Assembly: GCF_013002715.1 (NCBI RefSeq)
Contig: NZ_JABENB010000001.1
Location: 62,001 to 126,000, forward strand
Length of the DNA stretch: 64,000 bases
Source: Flexivirga aerilata
Lineage (GTDB): Bacteria > Actinomycetota > Actinomycetes > Actinomycetales > Dermatophilaceae
Direction: 5' to 3'
Shown: piece after piece, positions 24,612-35,152 of the stretch
Layout of the letters: each line of letters begins with the position of its first letter
How positions within the stretch are numbered: the first letter of the stretch is position 1
Program-made: the position numbers and the translations under genes
Notes under the pieces: generated by a model
Told to the model about the DNA's origin: nothing
What the model saw: the letters and a program-made list of their open reading frames with translations, nothing else
Database searches by the model: none

Positions 24612-24750
24612 TCGCTTGGAGTCAGTTCTGTGACGCATCTAGACGTGTCGGATCTTGCGTGCGACCCGGGAGGGGTGGCGTCGCAGGCGCCGGTTGGGGG
24701 CAGCGGGCTCGACAGGTCGTCGCTCGGCGGCGGTAGGGCGCTGCCGTGAC

Positions 24751-25400
<650 letters not shown>

Positions 25401-25485
25401 GTGGAGCGAGAGCTACCTTAACACCGCCGCGCCGGCCTGCTAAATCGGCGTCCTGCCACGCCGCCTCACCGGCCAGCTCCGCCGA

Positions 25486-25568
25486 CCGACAGGCCCACAT
25501 CCGTCTCGACAGGCACACGCCCGAGGCGGGTTTTGGTGTGCCGCTCGACGCGGATGTGGGCCTGTCGG
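25486..25568. repeat. Intergenic palindromic repeat cluster B
   Basis: A perfect 18-bp inverted repeat (25486-25503 and 25551-25568, arm CCGACAGGCCCACATCCG) with a smaller inner repeat GGCACAC/GTGTGCC (25512-25518, 25536-25542). It lies between the sepX stop and the 5' end of the tRNA gene. The core CGACAGGCCCAC also occurs in cluster A. Confidence 0.75.
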
Positions 25569-25599
25569 TGCGAGGGGGTACTCGGTCAGCCCGCCCGGG

Positions 25600-26778
25600 T
25601 CAGCCTGCGCGGTAGACCGAGGGCAGCTCTTCCAGGTCCTGGTCGAGCGCCATCCCGTCGAAGGGCAGGTCCTCGTTGGCGACGTGCTCGTAGGAGGCCG
25701 CGGCGGGGGCCGGCTGGTCGGCGACCGTGGGCGCCGGCTGCGGCTCCGGGCGCTGCGGCGCCTTCTCCTTCATCGTGTAGGTCGGGCGCGGCACCGCCAC
25801 CGGCTGCCATCCCTCGGCGGTCGCGTCCTGCGCGACCGGCTGCTGCGACGCCGGCTGGGCCTGCGCCGGGGCAGACGCAGCGGCCGCGGGTGCGGCCTGC
25901 GACGCCGCCGCGGGTGCTTCGGGTGCTTCGGGGGCCGTCGCCGCGGTCACGTCGAAGACGCTCTCCGCGCGAGCGGCGGGCTGCTCGGCGACGGGGCGCC
26001 GGACGGCCGGCTTCGCGGCCGGAGCCTTCACCGACGACTTGGCAGCCGACTTCGCGGCGGGCCGTTTGGCGGCCGGGGCCTTGGCCACCGGCGTGCGGAC
26101 CGGGGTCGCCTCGACGTTGCGGGTCTGGCGGACGGCGCGACGCGGCGCACGCTTGGGCGCCATCGCCTGCCGGCGGGCGGCAGCAGCCTTGGCCGACTCG
26201 CGGCACCACCACAGCACCCCGCCCGAGAGGGCGAGCGCCAGCAGCGGCGACCACCACGGCAGCGCGCCGAACGGCGTGCAGATGATCGTGATCAACAAGA
26301 TCGCGGCGCAGCCGATGAGGGCGCCGGCGCGCAGCTTCGGCGACCCGGCATGCGCGGCGAACGCGCCGAACCGCTGGGCACCGCGCAGCGACGACTGCGC
26401 GGCCGAGCTGACCTTGGCGGACGCGGCCGTCGCAGCCGTCGCGGCGGTCGCCGGGCTCGCGGACGCGGCGTGGTCGGTGGTGGGGCGCTTGGCTTCTCCG
26501 GTCATGACAGTTCCTGCTCGCAGTGACGGCCGCGGCTGCTTGACGCTCACCTGCGGTGCCGAGGGTCGGCTGGCGTGCGATGAATCTTCAGACTTGGCAA
26601 TGCCTTCCGGCAACGGGTCGCGTCGCTCGAGCACCCGCATCGCCTCGGTGAACTCATCGACCGAGCGGGCGGTGGCGAGCGCCTCGCGGCGCCGGATCCA
26701 ATGCTGCAGCAGGTAGGCACCCCAGATGACGACGATGGCCAGGAAGATGAGGCTGCTCGGCTGCTGCACGGACAGCAC
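25600..26778 (-). CDS. sepX: Divisome membrane protein SepX/GlpR
   Basis: About 392 residues from GTG 26778 (GTG 26769 also possible; neither has a clear ribosome site, so a leaderless mRNA is likely). Starts with SSLIFLAIVVIWGAYLLQHW, the characteristic first membrane helix, followed by RRREALATARSVDEFTEAMR; two more helices lie near ALIGCAAILLITIICTPFGA and PLLALALSGGVLWW. The C-terminal half is Ala/Pro/Lys-rich and ends in an acidic stretch. In actinobacteria this protein is the membrane receptor of a gephyrin-like MoeA paralogue (Glp) and takes part in cell division; here the MoeA/Glp gene is four genes upstream. Confidence 0.85.
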   Translation of the reverse strand: MLSVQQPSSLIFLAIVVIWGAYLLQHWIRRREALATARSVDEFTEAMRVLERRDPLPEGIAKSEDSSHASRPSAPQVSVKQPRPSLRAGTVMTGEAKRPTTDHAASASPATAATAATAASAKVSSAAQSSLRGAQRFGAFAAHAGSPKLRAGALIGCAAILLITIICTPFGALPWWSPLLALALSGGVLWWCRESAKAAAARRQAMAPKRAPRRAVRQTRNVEATPVRTPVAKAPAAKRPAAKSAAKSSVKAPAAKPAVRRPVAEQPAARAESVFDVTAATAPEAPEAPAAASQAAPAAAASAPAQAQPASQQPVAQDATAEGWQPVAVPRPTYTMKEKAPQRPEPQPAPTVADQPAPAAASYEHVANEDLPFDGMALDQDLEELPSVYRAG

Positions 26779-26892
26779 GTTAGGCGGAAATACGTTGCGA
26801 TCCGTGGAGGTACGCGGTGTGTCGCCGGATCCACGGCCCTTCATGCTGTATGGCGGGGCTCGCGAGCACACGCGAATCCGCTGACGCCGCAG

Positions 26893-27501
26893 TCAAACTC
26901 CGCCGAATCTGTCCCGCAGCCGTTGCACCATCGAGCCGCCCCCGAGGTCTTCGGCGGTGACCGCGAACGTGCGATGGTCGTGCCATTCGCCGTTGATGTG
27001 CAGGTAGCGCTCGCGCAGCCCTTCGTCGCGCAGCCCGAGCTTGTCGACGACGCGCAGGCTCTTGGCGTTGTCGGGGCGGATGTTCACCTCGACCCGGTGC
27101 AGTTCGGCGGGCCCGAGGGCGTGGTCGATCAGCAGCGCGAGCGCGAACGGCGTGATCGACCGGCCGGCCCACTCCTCGCCGATCCAGTAGCCGGCGGCCC
27201 CGGACAGCAGTGCACCGCGCGAGATCCCGAAGAGGTGCATCTGCCCGGCGAGCCGGCCGTCGACCTCGACCGCGAAGGGCAGCAGCCGGCCCTCGACCGC
27301 CTCCCGATCCTGGAATCGGACCATCTGCGCGAAGGTCATCGAGCGCGCGGGGGCGCCGGGCGCGGTGGAGTCCCACGGCCGGGTCCAGGCGGCGTTGACC
27401 CCCCGCAGCGCGACGAACTCCCGGCGGTCGGCGCGCACCCGCAACGGCCGCAGCTTCACCTCCGCGCCGCGCCAGTGGCCGGCGACCGCGACCGGCCACA
27501 C
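26893..27501 (-). CDS. GNAT acetyltransferase, RimJ-like
   Basis: 202 residues from GTG 27501, seven bases after the mog stop. Family marks: LRPLRVRADRREFVALRG near the start, AGYWIGEEWAGRSITPFALA as the acetyl-CoA-binding strand/helix, and HRVEVNIRPDNAKSLRVVDK then LGLRDEGLRERYLHINGEWH, all as in RimJ/RimL protein N-acetyltransferases. The substrate, perhaps a ribosomal protein N-terminus, is not determinable. Located between the molybdopterin genes and sepX, as in other actinobacteria. Confidence 0.88.
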   Translation of the reverse strand: MWPVAVAGHWRGAEVKLRPLRVRADRREFVALRGVNAAWTRPWDSTAPGAPARSMTFAQMVRFQDREAVEGRLLPFAVEVDGRLAGQMHLFGISRGALLSGAAGYWIGEEWAGRSITPFALALLIDHALGPAELHRVEVNIRPDNAKSLRVVDKLGLRDEGLRERYLHINGEWHDHRTFAVTAEDLGGGSMVQRLRDRFGGV

Positions 27502-27508
27502 GCGCCCG

Positions 27509-27979
27509 CTAATGGTCGCCCCCGTCGAGCTGCGAAAGTGCGTGCGGCACCAGCGGTTCGAGCACCTCGAGGGCGTCGCGGACCCCGCCGGTCGAGCCCG
27601 GCAGGTTGACCACGAGCGTGCGGCCCGCCACCCCGGCGAGGCCGCGGGACAGCACCGCCGTCGGCACACCCTTCGCGGCGCCGGCCGCGCGCAGCGCCTC
27701 GGCGATGCCGGGCACCTGCCGATCGAGCAGCGGCTCGGTCTCCTCCGGTGTCCGGTCGGTCGGGCTGAGTCCGGTGCCGCCAGTGGTGAGCACGAGCCGG
27801 GCCCCGTCGCCGAGCGCGCGCCGGAGCGCGTCGCCGACGGGCGGACCGTCCGGCACGACGTCGCGACGCACGTCATACCCCCAGCCGCGCAGGGCCTCCT
27901 CCAGGATCGCGCCGGACCGGTCGTCATAGACGCCGGCGGACGCCCGGTTGGAGCAGGCGATCACGACAGCACGCGTCAT
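27509..27979 (-). CDS. mog: MogA/MoaB-type molybdopterin adenylyltransferase
   Basis: 156 residues. The molybdopterin-binding motif TTGGTGLSPTDRTPE and the closing NLPGSTGGVRDALEVL are diagnostic for MoaB/Mog. ATG 27979 overlaps the moaC stop. It should adenylate molybdopterin before MoeA inserts molybdenum; MoaB and MogA cannot be told apart here. Confidence 0.9.
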   Translation of the reverse strand: MTRAVVIACSNRASAGVYDDRSGAILEEALRGWGYDVRRDVVPDGPPVGDALRRALGDGARLVLTTGGTGLSPTDRTPEETEPLLDRQVPGIAEALRAAGAAKGVPTAVLSRGLAGVAGRTLVVNLPGSTGGVRDALEVLEPLVPHALSQLDGGDH

Positions 27980-28467
27980 TGCTCCACCCAATCACCAGAG
28001 CGGCCACCGGATTTCGCGGTCACCCGGATGTCGGTGATCCGCGCGTGCTTGTCGACCGCCTTGATCATGTCGACCAGCGCGAGCGCCGCGACGGACACGC
28101 TGGTCAGCGCCTCCATCTCGATGCCGGTGCGGTCGGCGGTGCGCACCTCCGCGGTGATGTCGACGCCGTCGTCGGCGACGACCAGGTCGACGTCGACGGC
28201 GTGCACGGCGACCGGGTGCGCGAGCGGCACCAGCTCGGGGGTGCGCTTGGCGGCCTGGATGCCGGCGATCCGGGCCACCGCGAGCGCGTCGCCCTTGGGC
28301 ACGTCGCCGTCCCGCAGCGCCCGAACGGCGTTGTCCGACAACAACACCCGGCCCGCGGCGCGCGCGACGCGAGCGGTCACCGGTTTGCCGCTGACGTCGA
28401 CCATGTGCGCGCTGCCGTCGTCGCGGACGTGGGTCAGGCGGGTGCGCTCTGGTCGGTCCGCGCTCAT
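27976..28467 (-). CDS. moaC: Cyclic pyranopterin monophosphate synthase accessory protein
   Basis: 163 residues. MoaC marks: HMVDVSGKPVTARVARAAGR, KGDALAVARIAGIQAAKRTP, LIPLAHP-like LVPLAHP, and EALTSVSVAALALVDMIKAV then KHARITDIRV. Works with MoaA to make cPMP, the molybdopterin precursor. Overlaps the moeA/glp stop (ATGA) and mog. Confidence 0.95.
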   Translation of the reverse strand: MSADRPERTRLTHVRDDGSAHMVDVSGKPVTARVARAAGRVLLSDNAVRALRDGDVPKGDALAVARIAGIQAAKRTPELVPLAHPVAVHAVDVDLVVADDGVDITAEVRTADRTGIEMEALTSVSVAALALVDMIKAVDKHARITDIRVTAKSGGRSGDWVEQ

Positions 28468-29681
28468 GCCAAACCTGCCAGGGGTATGACGGCAACGGTC
28501 TCCCCGACCGCGACCTCGGTGGTGTCGCCGGGCACGATCGCGAGCGCCTGCGACCCGGCGAGGCCACCGAGCACGTGCGAGCCCTGCTCCCCCACGGGGC
28601 GCACGACGCGGCCCTCGTCGTCATAGACGACCCGGGCAAACTGGGTGCGCCCCGGCGGCGACTGCCACCGCTCGCCCACCCGCGCGGTGCCGGTCGGCAG
28701 GGCGGGCGAACGCCCGGCCATCGTGCGGGCGGCGGGCGCGACGAAGATCAGGAACGACACCAGCGAGCTCACCGGGTTGCCCGGCAGCGCGAAAACCGGT
28801 GTGTCGCCGAGCATTCCGAAGCCCTGCGGCTTCCCAGGCTGCATCGACACCTTGACGAAATCGAAGTCGTCGTCACTGTCCTCGAAGGCCAGCTTCAGCG
28901 GCTCGAACGCCCCGGCGCTGACGCCGCCGGTGGTCACGATGAGGTCGGCGTCGGCGGCCAGCTCGGTGAGCACGGCACGCACCTCGTCACCGGTGTCGCC
29001 CACGCGGCGGGTCGCGGCGAGCTCGAAGCCGCCCTCGTGCACCAGTGCGGCGAGCATCGGGCCGTTGGAGTCGACGACCTGCCCGTGACCGGCCTCGCCA
29101 CCGATCGGCACCAGCTCGTCGCCGGTGCTGACGATCGCGATGCGCGGCCGCCGGATCGCCGAAATGCGTTGCACCCCGGCCGAAGCCAGCACCGGCACGT
29201 GCCGCGGGTGCAGCAGGGTGCCAGCGGGCAGCACCTCGTCACCGGCGACGACGTCCTCCCCCGCATGCCGCACCGCGGCACCCTCCGGCAGCGCTGCCCG
29301 GATCGCGACCTGCTCGGTGCCGGCGTCGGTGAGTTCGACCTGCACGACGGTGTCGGCGCCGTCCGGCACCGGTGCGCCGGTCATGATGCGCCACGCGGTG
29401 CCCGGCTCCAGCCGGAGCGAGCGCGTGTCGCCGGCCGGGATGTCACCGGCCACCGGCAGCGTGACCGGTGATCGCTCGGAGGCAGCCGCGATGTCCGCGG
29501 CCCGCACGGCATACCCGTCCATCGCGGAGTTGGTGAAGCCGGGCAGCGGCACGGCGCTGCGCACGGGGGTCGCGATCACCCGGCCCAGCAACGCGACCGG
29601 GTCGGTGACCGCGACCTCCTCGGCGGGCAGCCGGGGCACCGCGTCGACCAGCCGCTGCTGATATTGCTCGTAGGTCAACAC
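28464..29681 (-). CDS. moeA: MoeA/gephyrin-like molybdotransferase (possible Glp)
   Basis: 405 residues from GTG 29681. MoeA motifs: LPGFTNSAMDGYAVRAADI, WRIMTGAPVPDGADTVV, IVSTGDELVPIGG, TTGGVSAGAFEPLK and FALPGNPVSSLVSF. Inserts molybdate into adenylated molybdopterin. In actinobacteria a MoeA paralogue (Glp) encoded near sepX instead works in cell division with SepX/GlpR; the presence of moaC and mog in the same operon leaves both roles open. Confidence 0.9.
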   Translation of the reverse strand: MLTYEQYQQRLVDAVPRLPAEEVAVTDPVALLGRVIATPVRSAVPLPGFTNSAMDGYAVRAADIAAASERSPVTLPVAGDIPAGDTRSLRLEPGTAWRIMTGAPVPDGADTVVQVELTDAGTEQVAIRAALPEGAAVRHAGEDVVAGDEVLPAGTLLHPRHVPVLASAGVQRISAIRRPRIAIVSTGDELVPIGGEAGHGQVVDSNGPMLAALVHEGGFELAATRRVGDTGDEVRAVLTELAADADLIVTTGGVSAGAFEPLKLAFEDSDDDFDFVKVSMQPGKPQGFGMLGDTPVFALPGNPVSSLVSFLIFVAPAARTMAGRSPALPTGTARVGERWQSPPGRTQFARVVYDDEGRVVRPVGEQGSHVLGGLAGSQALAIVPGDTTEVAVGETVAVIPLAGLA

Positions 29682-29708
29682 AAGGCAGCAGCGTAGGTGC
29701 TGCCTTCG

Positions 29709-30659
<951 letters not shown>

Positions 30660-30719
30660 GGGGGCACAGGCTAGGCCACCGACCCATTCGCCGGTTGTGC
30701 AGCGGTGAACAATGAGCCC

Positions 30720-31292
30720 ATGGCCCGTGAACTTCCGCCGGACAAGGCGGCCGCGCGCCGGATGATCCGGGCGGAGCGGCGGCAGCGGCGGGCCACCGCC
30801 ACCGACGACGTATGGCGCGAGCTCGCGGCCGCCCTGGCCGCGCACTTCGACCGGTGGCTCGCCGGCCGGGCCGCCCCGGGCACGGTCGCGATCTACGAGT
30901 CGCTCCCCACCGAGCCGCCGACGGGCGCGCTCGCCGAGACCTTGCGGGCGCAGGGCATCCGGCTGCTCGTGCCGGAGCTGCTGGCCGACAAGGACCTGAC
31001 CTGGCGTGCGGGCCCGTTGGGCGCGGACCTCGGCCGGGACGCGATCGCGCAGGCCGACGTCGTCGTCGTCCCCGCGCTCGCGATCGGCCGCGACGGCACC
31101 CGCCTCGGGCAGGGCGGCGGCAGCTACGACCGGGTGCTGCCACGCGTGACCCCCGGCATACCCGTTGTCGCGGTGGTGTTCGACGGCGAACTGGTGACGG
31201 CCGTGCCGAGCGAGCCGCATGACCGTCGCGTCGACGCCGTCCTCACCCCGTCGGACGGTGTTCGCGACGTGCAATCCGCCCTGAAATACTGA
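30720..31292 (+). CDS. 5-formyltetrahydrofolate cyclo-ligase
   Basis: 190 residues. N-terminal KAAARRMIRAERRQRR, active-site region GRDGTRLGQGGGSYDRVLPR (the RLGxGGGxYDR motif) and a final EPHDRRVDAVLTP, all typical of 5-FCL/MTHFS. Converts 5-formyl-THF with ATP to 5,10-methenyl-THF. ATG 30720 chosen; a GTG 15 bases upstream is possible. The neighbour order galU, 5-FCL, FmdB, MscL is common in actinobacteria. Confidence 0.93.
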   Translation: MARELPPDKAAARRMIRAERRQRRATATDDVWRELAAALAAHFDRWLAGRAAPGTVAIYESLPTEPPTGALAETLRAQGIRLLVPELLADKDLTWRAGPLGADLGRDAIAQADVVVVPALAIGRDGTRLGQGGGSYDRVLPRVTPGIPVVAVVFDGELVTAVPSEPHDRRVDAVLTPSDGVRDVQSALKY

Positions 31293-31327
31293 CGTCCCGT
31301 CATCACACCACCGCGAAGGAGACCTGC

Positions 31328-32863
31328 GTGGCCGCCTCCGCAACCGAGAGCTTCACCCCGCACGACCTGGCCGGCGTGCTGCTCGTCGCCGCCCTGGTGC
31401 TGCTCGCCTCGATCGCGGCGGTGCGCTTCGCCAACAAGTCCGGCCTGCCGACCCTGGTGATCTATCTGGGCTTCGGTCTGCTGATGGGCGAGGCCGGGCT
31501 CGGCATCGACTTCGAAAACTCCGAGCTCACCCAGGTGCTCGGCTACTCCGCGCTCGTGCTGATCCTCGCCGAAGGTGGCCTCTCCACCCACTGGTCGAGC
31601 ATCCGGTCGGCGGTCGCGCCCGCCGCGATCCTCTCCACGGTGGGCGTGCTCGTGTCGGTCGCGGTCGTCGGCGTCTTCGTGCACCTGCTGCTCGGGCGGG
31701 CCTGGACGATCGCCTTCCTGCTCGGCGCGATCGTGACCTCCACCGACGCCGCCGCCGTCTTCTCGGTGCTGCGGCGGGTGCCGCTGCCCGCGCGGATCAC
31801 CGGCGTGCTCGAGGCGGAGTCCGGCTTCAACGACGCCCCCGTCGTACTCCTCGTGATCGCCCTCGCCGACGCCGCCACCCCCGGCAAGTCGCCCGGCCCC
31901 TGGTGGTTCATCGCGTTGGAGGCCGCGGCCGAACTCGTCGGCGGCGCCCTCATCGGCATCGCGCTCGGCTGGCTGTTCGGGCGGCTGCTCAAGCTCGGCG
32001 CGGGCAGCTCGTCCGGTCTGTTCTCGATCGGCGTCGTCGCCGTCACGGTCCTCGCGTATGCCGCAGCGACCCTCCTGCACACCAGCGGATTCATCGCCAC
32101 CTACCTCGCCGGGCTCGTCCTCGGCAACCTGCACCTGCCGCACCATCAGGCGGTGCGCGGCTTCAGCCAGGCGCTCGGCTGGCTCGCCCAGATCGGGCTG
32201 TTCGTGCTGCTCGGCCTGCTCGCGTCGCCCGACCGGCTCGGCGCGCAGATCGTGCCGGCGATCGTGGTCGGGCTGGTGCTGCTGCTGATCGCCCGGCCCG
32301 CGTCGGTGCTGGCCAGCCTGCCGTGGTTCGGCTTCAGCTGGCGCGAGCAGGCATTCCTGTCGTGGGCCGGTCTGCGCGGCGCCGTGCCCGTCGTGCTGGC
32401 CACCGTGCCGCTGACCGTCGGCACCCCGCACACCGAGTGGATCTTCGACCTGGTCTTCGTGCTCGTGCTGGTCTTCACGCTGGTGCAGGCCTTCCCGATG
32501 CCCTGGATCGCGCGGCGGCTCGGGGTAGTCGAGCAGGCGCACATGGTCGACCTGGACGTCGAGGCGACGCCGCTCGAGGAGCTCGACGCCGACGTGCTGC
32601 AACTGCACGTCGGCGACACCTCCCGGCTGCACGGCGTCGAGGTGCAGGAGCTGCGGCTGCCGGCGGGCGCCAACGTCACGCTCGTGGTGCGCGACGGGCA
32701 GGGCTTCGTGCCGAGGAGGCGCACCGTCATACAGCGTGGGGATCAGCTGCTGCTGGTGACCACGCTCGCATCGCGGGGCGACGCGATCCGGCGGGTGCGG
32801 TCGGTGTCGCGGGACGGCCGCATGGCGGGCTGGGCGACGCCACTGCGTCCGGACACCGAGTGA
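31328..32863 (+). CDS. CPA1-family K+(Na+)/H+ antiporter with TrkA-C domain
   Basis: 511 residues. About 12 membrane helices in residues 10-400; ion-binding motifs TSTDAAAVFSVL and EAESGFNDAPVVLL (the Asp of ND is the transport site) and WAGLRGAVPVVLATVPLTVG near the end of the membrane part. A cytosolic TrkA-C-like domain follows (about 425-500: LQLHVGDTSRLHGVEVQELR then LPAGANVTLVVRDG). Exchanges K+ or Na+ for H+ in pH and osmotic balance; the TrkA-C domain may bind a nucleotide, c-di-AMP in some relatives. GTG 31328 has AAGGAG upstream. Confidence 0.9.
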   Translation: MAASATESFTPHDLAGVLLVAALVLLASIAAVRFANKSGLPTLVIYLGFGLLMGEAGLGIDFENSELTQVLGYSALVLILAEGGLSTHWSSIRSAVAPAAILSTVGVLVSVAVVGVFVHLLLGRAWTIAFLLGAIVTSTDAAAVFSVLRRVPLPARITGVLEAESGFNDAPVVLLVIALADAATPGKSPGPWWFIALEAAAELVGGALIGIALGWLFGRLLKLGAGSSSGLFSIGVVAVTVLAYAAATLLHTSGFIATYLAGLVLGNLHLPHHQAVRGFSQALGWLAQIGLFVLLGLLASPDRLGAQIVPAIVVGLVLLLIARPASVLASLPWFGFSWREQAFLSWAGLRGAVPVVLATVPLTVGTPHTEWIFDLVFVLVLVFTLVQAFPMPWIARRLGVVEQAHMVDLDVEATPLEELDADVLQLHVGDTSRLHGVEVQELRLPAGANVTLVVRDGQGFVPRRRTVIQRGDQLLLVTTLASRGDAIRRVRSVSRDGRMAGWATPLRPDTE

Positions 32864-32883
32864 TCGCGCCGTACAATCGCCTC

Positions 32884-33258
32884 GTGCCGACCTATTCCTA
32901 CGCCTGCAAGGACTGCGGGCACGCGTTCGACATCAACCAGTCCTTCAGCGACGACTCGCTGACCGTGTGCCCCGAGTGCGGCGGTCAGCTGCGCAAGAAG
33001 TTCGGCTCGGTGGGTGTGGTGTTCAAGGGCTCGGGCTTCTACAAGACCGACTCGCGTGATTCTGGCAGCAAGTCCGGGGCGTCGTCGGGCTCGTCGACCA
33101 CCGAGAAGTCGGGTGACGGCGCGAAGGCGAGCGACTCCGGCAGCACGAGTGACGGCGGCTCGTCCGCCAGGTCGGACTCGTCGTCGTCTTCTTCGTCGTC
33201 CTCATCGTCGTCGTCCTCGACGAAGACCGAGTCGAAGCCCGCCGCCAAGTCCGCCTGA
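32884..33258 (+). CDS. FmdB-type zinc-ribbon protein with long Ser tail
   Basis: 124 residues. N-terminal zinc ribbon: YSYACKDCGHAFDINQSF and VCPECGGQLRKKFG, then GVVFKGSGFYKTDSR, the standard FmdB pattern. From about residue 65 the chain is almost all Ser, Gly, Asp and Lys, including a run of 14 Ser, then Ala/Lys. GTG 32884 has no ribosome site, but TACAAT (32872-32877) stands seven bases before it as a -10 box, so the mRNA is probably leaderless. The function of the family is unclear. Confidence 0.88.
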   Translation: MPTYSYACKDCGHAFDINQSFSDDSLTVCPECGGQLRKKFGSVGVVFKGSGFYKTDSRDSGSKSGASSGSSTTEKSGDGAKASDSGSTSDGGSSARSDSSSSSSSSSSSSSSTKTESKPAAKSA

Positions 33259-33433
33259 TCCTCCCCTTCTCCTTCGGCTTCCCCTTCTCCTTCCCCACCG
33301 CCGGCTCCACCGCTACATCCACATCCCGGCGACGCCGCGGAGTTCGTCCACCGCCCGCAGTTCACGCGGCCGCTGTGACGCCGTGCCTGGTTAGTCTCGC
33401 GGGCATGGATCACACGCCACGGAGTGCTCGCCC

Positions 33434-34261
33434 ATGACCGGACCCCGCGCAGACATCGGCGTCATCGGCGGCTCCGGCTTCTACTCGTTCTTCGACTCCC
33501 CCGAGCGGGTGGCCGTCGACACGCCGTTTGGGGCGCCCAGCGACGACATCGTGATCGGCGACGTCGACGGCCGGCGCGTGGCGTTTCTCGCCCGGCACGG
33601 CCAGGGGCACCGCTACCCGCCGCACCTGGTCAACTACCGCGCCAATCTCTGGGCGTTGCGCTCGCTCGGCGTGCGGCAGGTGCTCGCGCCGTGCGCGGTC
33701 GGTTCGCTGCGGGCCGAGAACGGTCCCGGGACCCTCGTCATACCCGATCAGGTCGTCGATCGCACCTCCGGGCGCGCGGGCACGGTGTATGACGAGGTCG
33801 GTCCCGTCGTCCACGTGTCGTTCGCCGATCCCTATTGCCCGCAAGGGCGTTCGGCGCTGTCCGCGGCCGCGAGCCGTGGCATGGACCGGTCCGTCGACGG
33901 CGGCACCCTCGTGGTCGTCGGCGGACCTCGCTTCTCCTCCCGCGCGGAGTCGCAGTGGCATCAGGCGGCCGGGTGGTCGGTCGTCGGGATGACCGGTATG
34001 CCCGAGGCGTCGGTCGCGCGCGAGCTCGCGATGTGCTTCAGCACCGCCTGCCTGGTCACCGACCACGACGCGGGCGTCGAGGGTGGCGAGTCGGTGACGC
34101 ACGAGGAGGTGCTGCGGGTCTTCGCCCGCAACATCGAAGGCCTGAAGGCGGTCCTGCGCGACGCGATCGGCCGGCTGCCCGACCCGGAACCCGACGACAC
34201 CGCGACCTGCTCGTGCCGCCGGGTGCTCGACGGTCAGGACCTGCCGTTCCGGTTGCCATGA
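33434..34261 (+). CDS. mtnP: S-methyl-5'-thioadenosine phosphorylase
   Basis: 275 residues. Phosphate-binding start IGVIGGSGFYSFF, RHGQGHRYPPHLVNYRANLW and GGPRFSSRAESQWHQAAGW, with GMTGMPEASVARELAMCFST, all of the MTAP/PNP family. Cleaves methylthioadenosine to adenine and methylthioribose-1-phosphate for methionine salvage. The C-terminal 30 residues include CSCRRVL, not seen in every member. No other methionine-salvage gene is nearby. The 175 bp before it hold no supported gene. Confidence 0.9.
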   Translation: MTGPRADIGVIGGSGFYSFFDSPERVAVDTPFGAPSDDIVIGDVDGRRVAFLARHGQGHRYPPHLVNYRANLWALRSLGVRQVLAPCAVGSLRAENGPGTLVIPDQVVDRTSGRAGTVYDEVGPVVHVSFADPYCPQGRSALSAAASRGMDRSVDGGTLVVVGGPRFSSRAESQWHQAAGWSVVGMTGMPEASVARELAMCFSTACLVTDHDAGVEGGESVTHEEVLRVFARNIEGLKAVLRDAIGRLPDPEPDDTATCSCRRVLDGQDLPFRLP

Positions 34262-34268
34262 GGTCGTC

Positions 34269-34964
34269 ATGAGAGCCCGCACTCGCTCGCCGCGGTCCGG
34301 CCGCAGCCTCGAGCGACTGCTGCCCGACACCTGGCAGGGCCCGAGCCGGCAGGCCCGCTGGCGGCGGTCACGGGCCCGGCGGGTGCTGGCCGGGTTGCTG
34401 CTGGCGGTCACGGTGGTGTGCGTGGTCGGCGCGGTCCGGCCCGGCGACCCGCCGACCCGAGAGGTCAGCGTGGCGACGCACGACCTGGCCGCCGGGCATC
34501 GGCTGACGGCATCCGACGTGCGGCAGGTGCGATGGCCCGCCGCTGCGGCACTGCCGGGAGCGGTGACCTCCTCGGCGGCACCGGGTCGGGTGCTCGTGGC
34601 GCCGATCGGCGCGGGCGAGGCGATCACCGCGAGCCGGGTGAGGCCGGCCCGGGCCTGGACGAACGTGCCGGCGGGCCACGTCGTGGTCAGCGTGCCCGCG
34701 GAGCGCGCCGGGCTCGCCGGGGTGTTGCAGGCCGGCGATCGGGTCGACGTGATCGACACCGCCAAGGGCACGCCGGTCGCCGACGCCGCCCTCGTGCTCG
34801 CCGCGGTGCAACCTCCGACCGCCGACGGCACGATGAGCGACCGCTCGGCTCAGGTGCTGCTCGCCATGTCCGCGGGCGAGGCCCGGGCGATGAGCGCCGC
34901 CCAGGGCGCCGGATCGGCCGGCGTCGGCGGCGGCATACAGCTCGCACTGCATCCGAACGGCTGA
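34269..34964 (+). CDS. SAF-domain membrane-anchored protein, CpaB/RcpC-like
   Basis: 231 residues. Basic N-terminus, one membrane helix (VLAGLLLAVTVVCVVGAV, about 39-56), then a SAF domain (VSVATHDLAAGHRLTASDVR with PIGAGEAITASRV) and VPAERAGLAGVLQAGDRVDV, as in the Flp pilus protein CpaB/RcpC. No other pilus gene is nearby; in actinobacteria this gene often sits alone between fmdB and mscL. Starts eight bases after the mtnP stop. The role is unknown. Confidence 0.8.
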   Translation: MRARTRSPRSGRSLERLLPDTWQGPSRQARWRRSRARRVLAGLLLAVTVVCVVGAVRPGDPPTREVSVATHDLAAGHRLTASDVRQVRWPAAAALPGAVTSSAAPGRVLVAPIGAGEAITASRVRPARAWTNVPAGHVVVSVPAERAGLAGVLQAGDRVDVIDTAKGTPVADAALVLAAVQPPTADGTMSDRSAQVLLAMSAGEARAMSAAQGAGSAGVGGGIQLALHPNG

Positions 34965-35152
34965 ATTTCGGACTAGTCAGGTGGCTGGTGTGACCCCTGT
35001 GTCGCCTGTGATTCCGCGCTTTCCGGCCCGTCGGGTGGCGTTGCCTTAGCACATTCGTGACACATTCGCCTGCGTTTCGGAGTTCAACCAGGCTCCAAAC
35101 TCCGCTACTGTGCCGACGACCGTGACCCTCACAAAGTAAGGACTCACCCACC

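Noticed and set aside
31124..32632. 502-codon minus frame opposite the antiporter
   Set aside because: Composition is Gln/Arg/His/Asp low complexity typical of an antisense frame in GC-rich DNA; the plus frame encodes a clear CPA1 antiporter.
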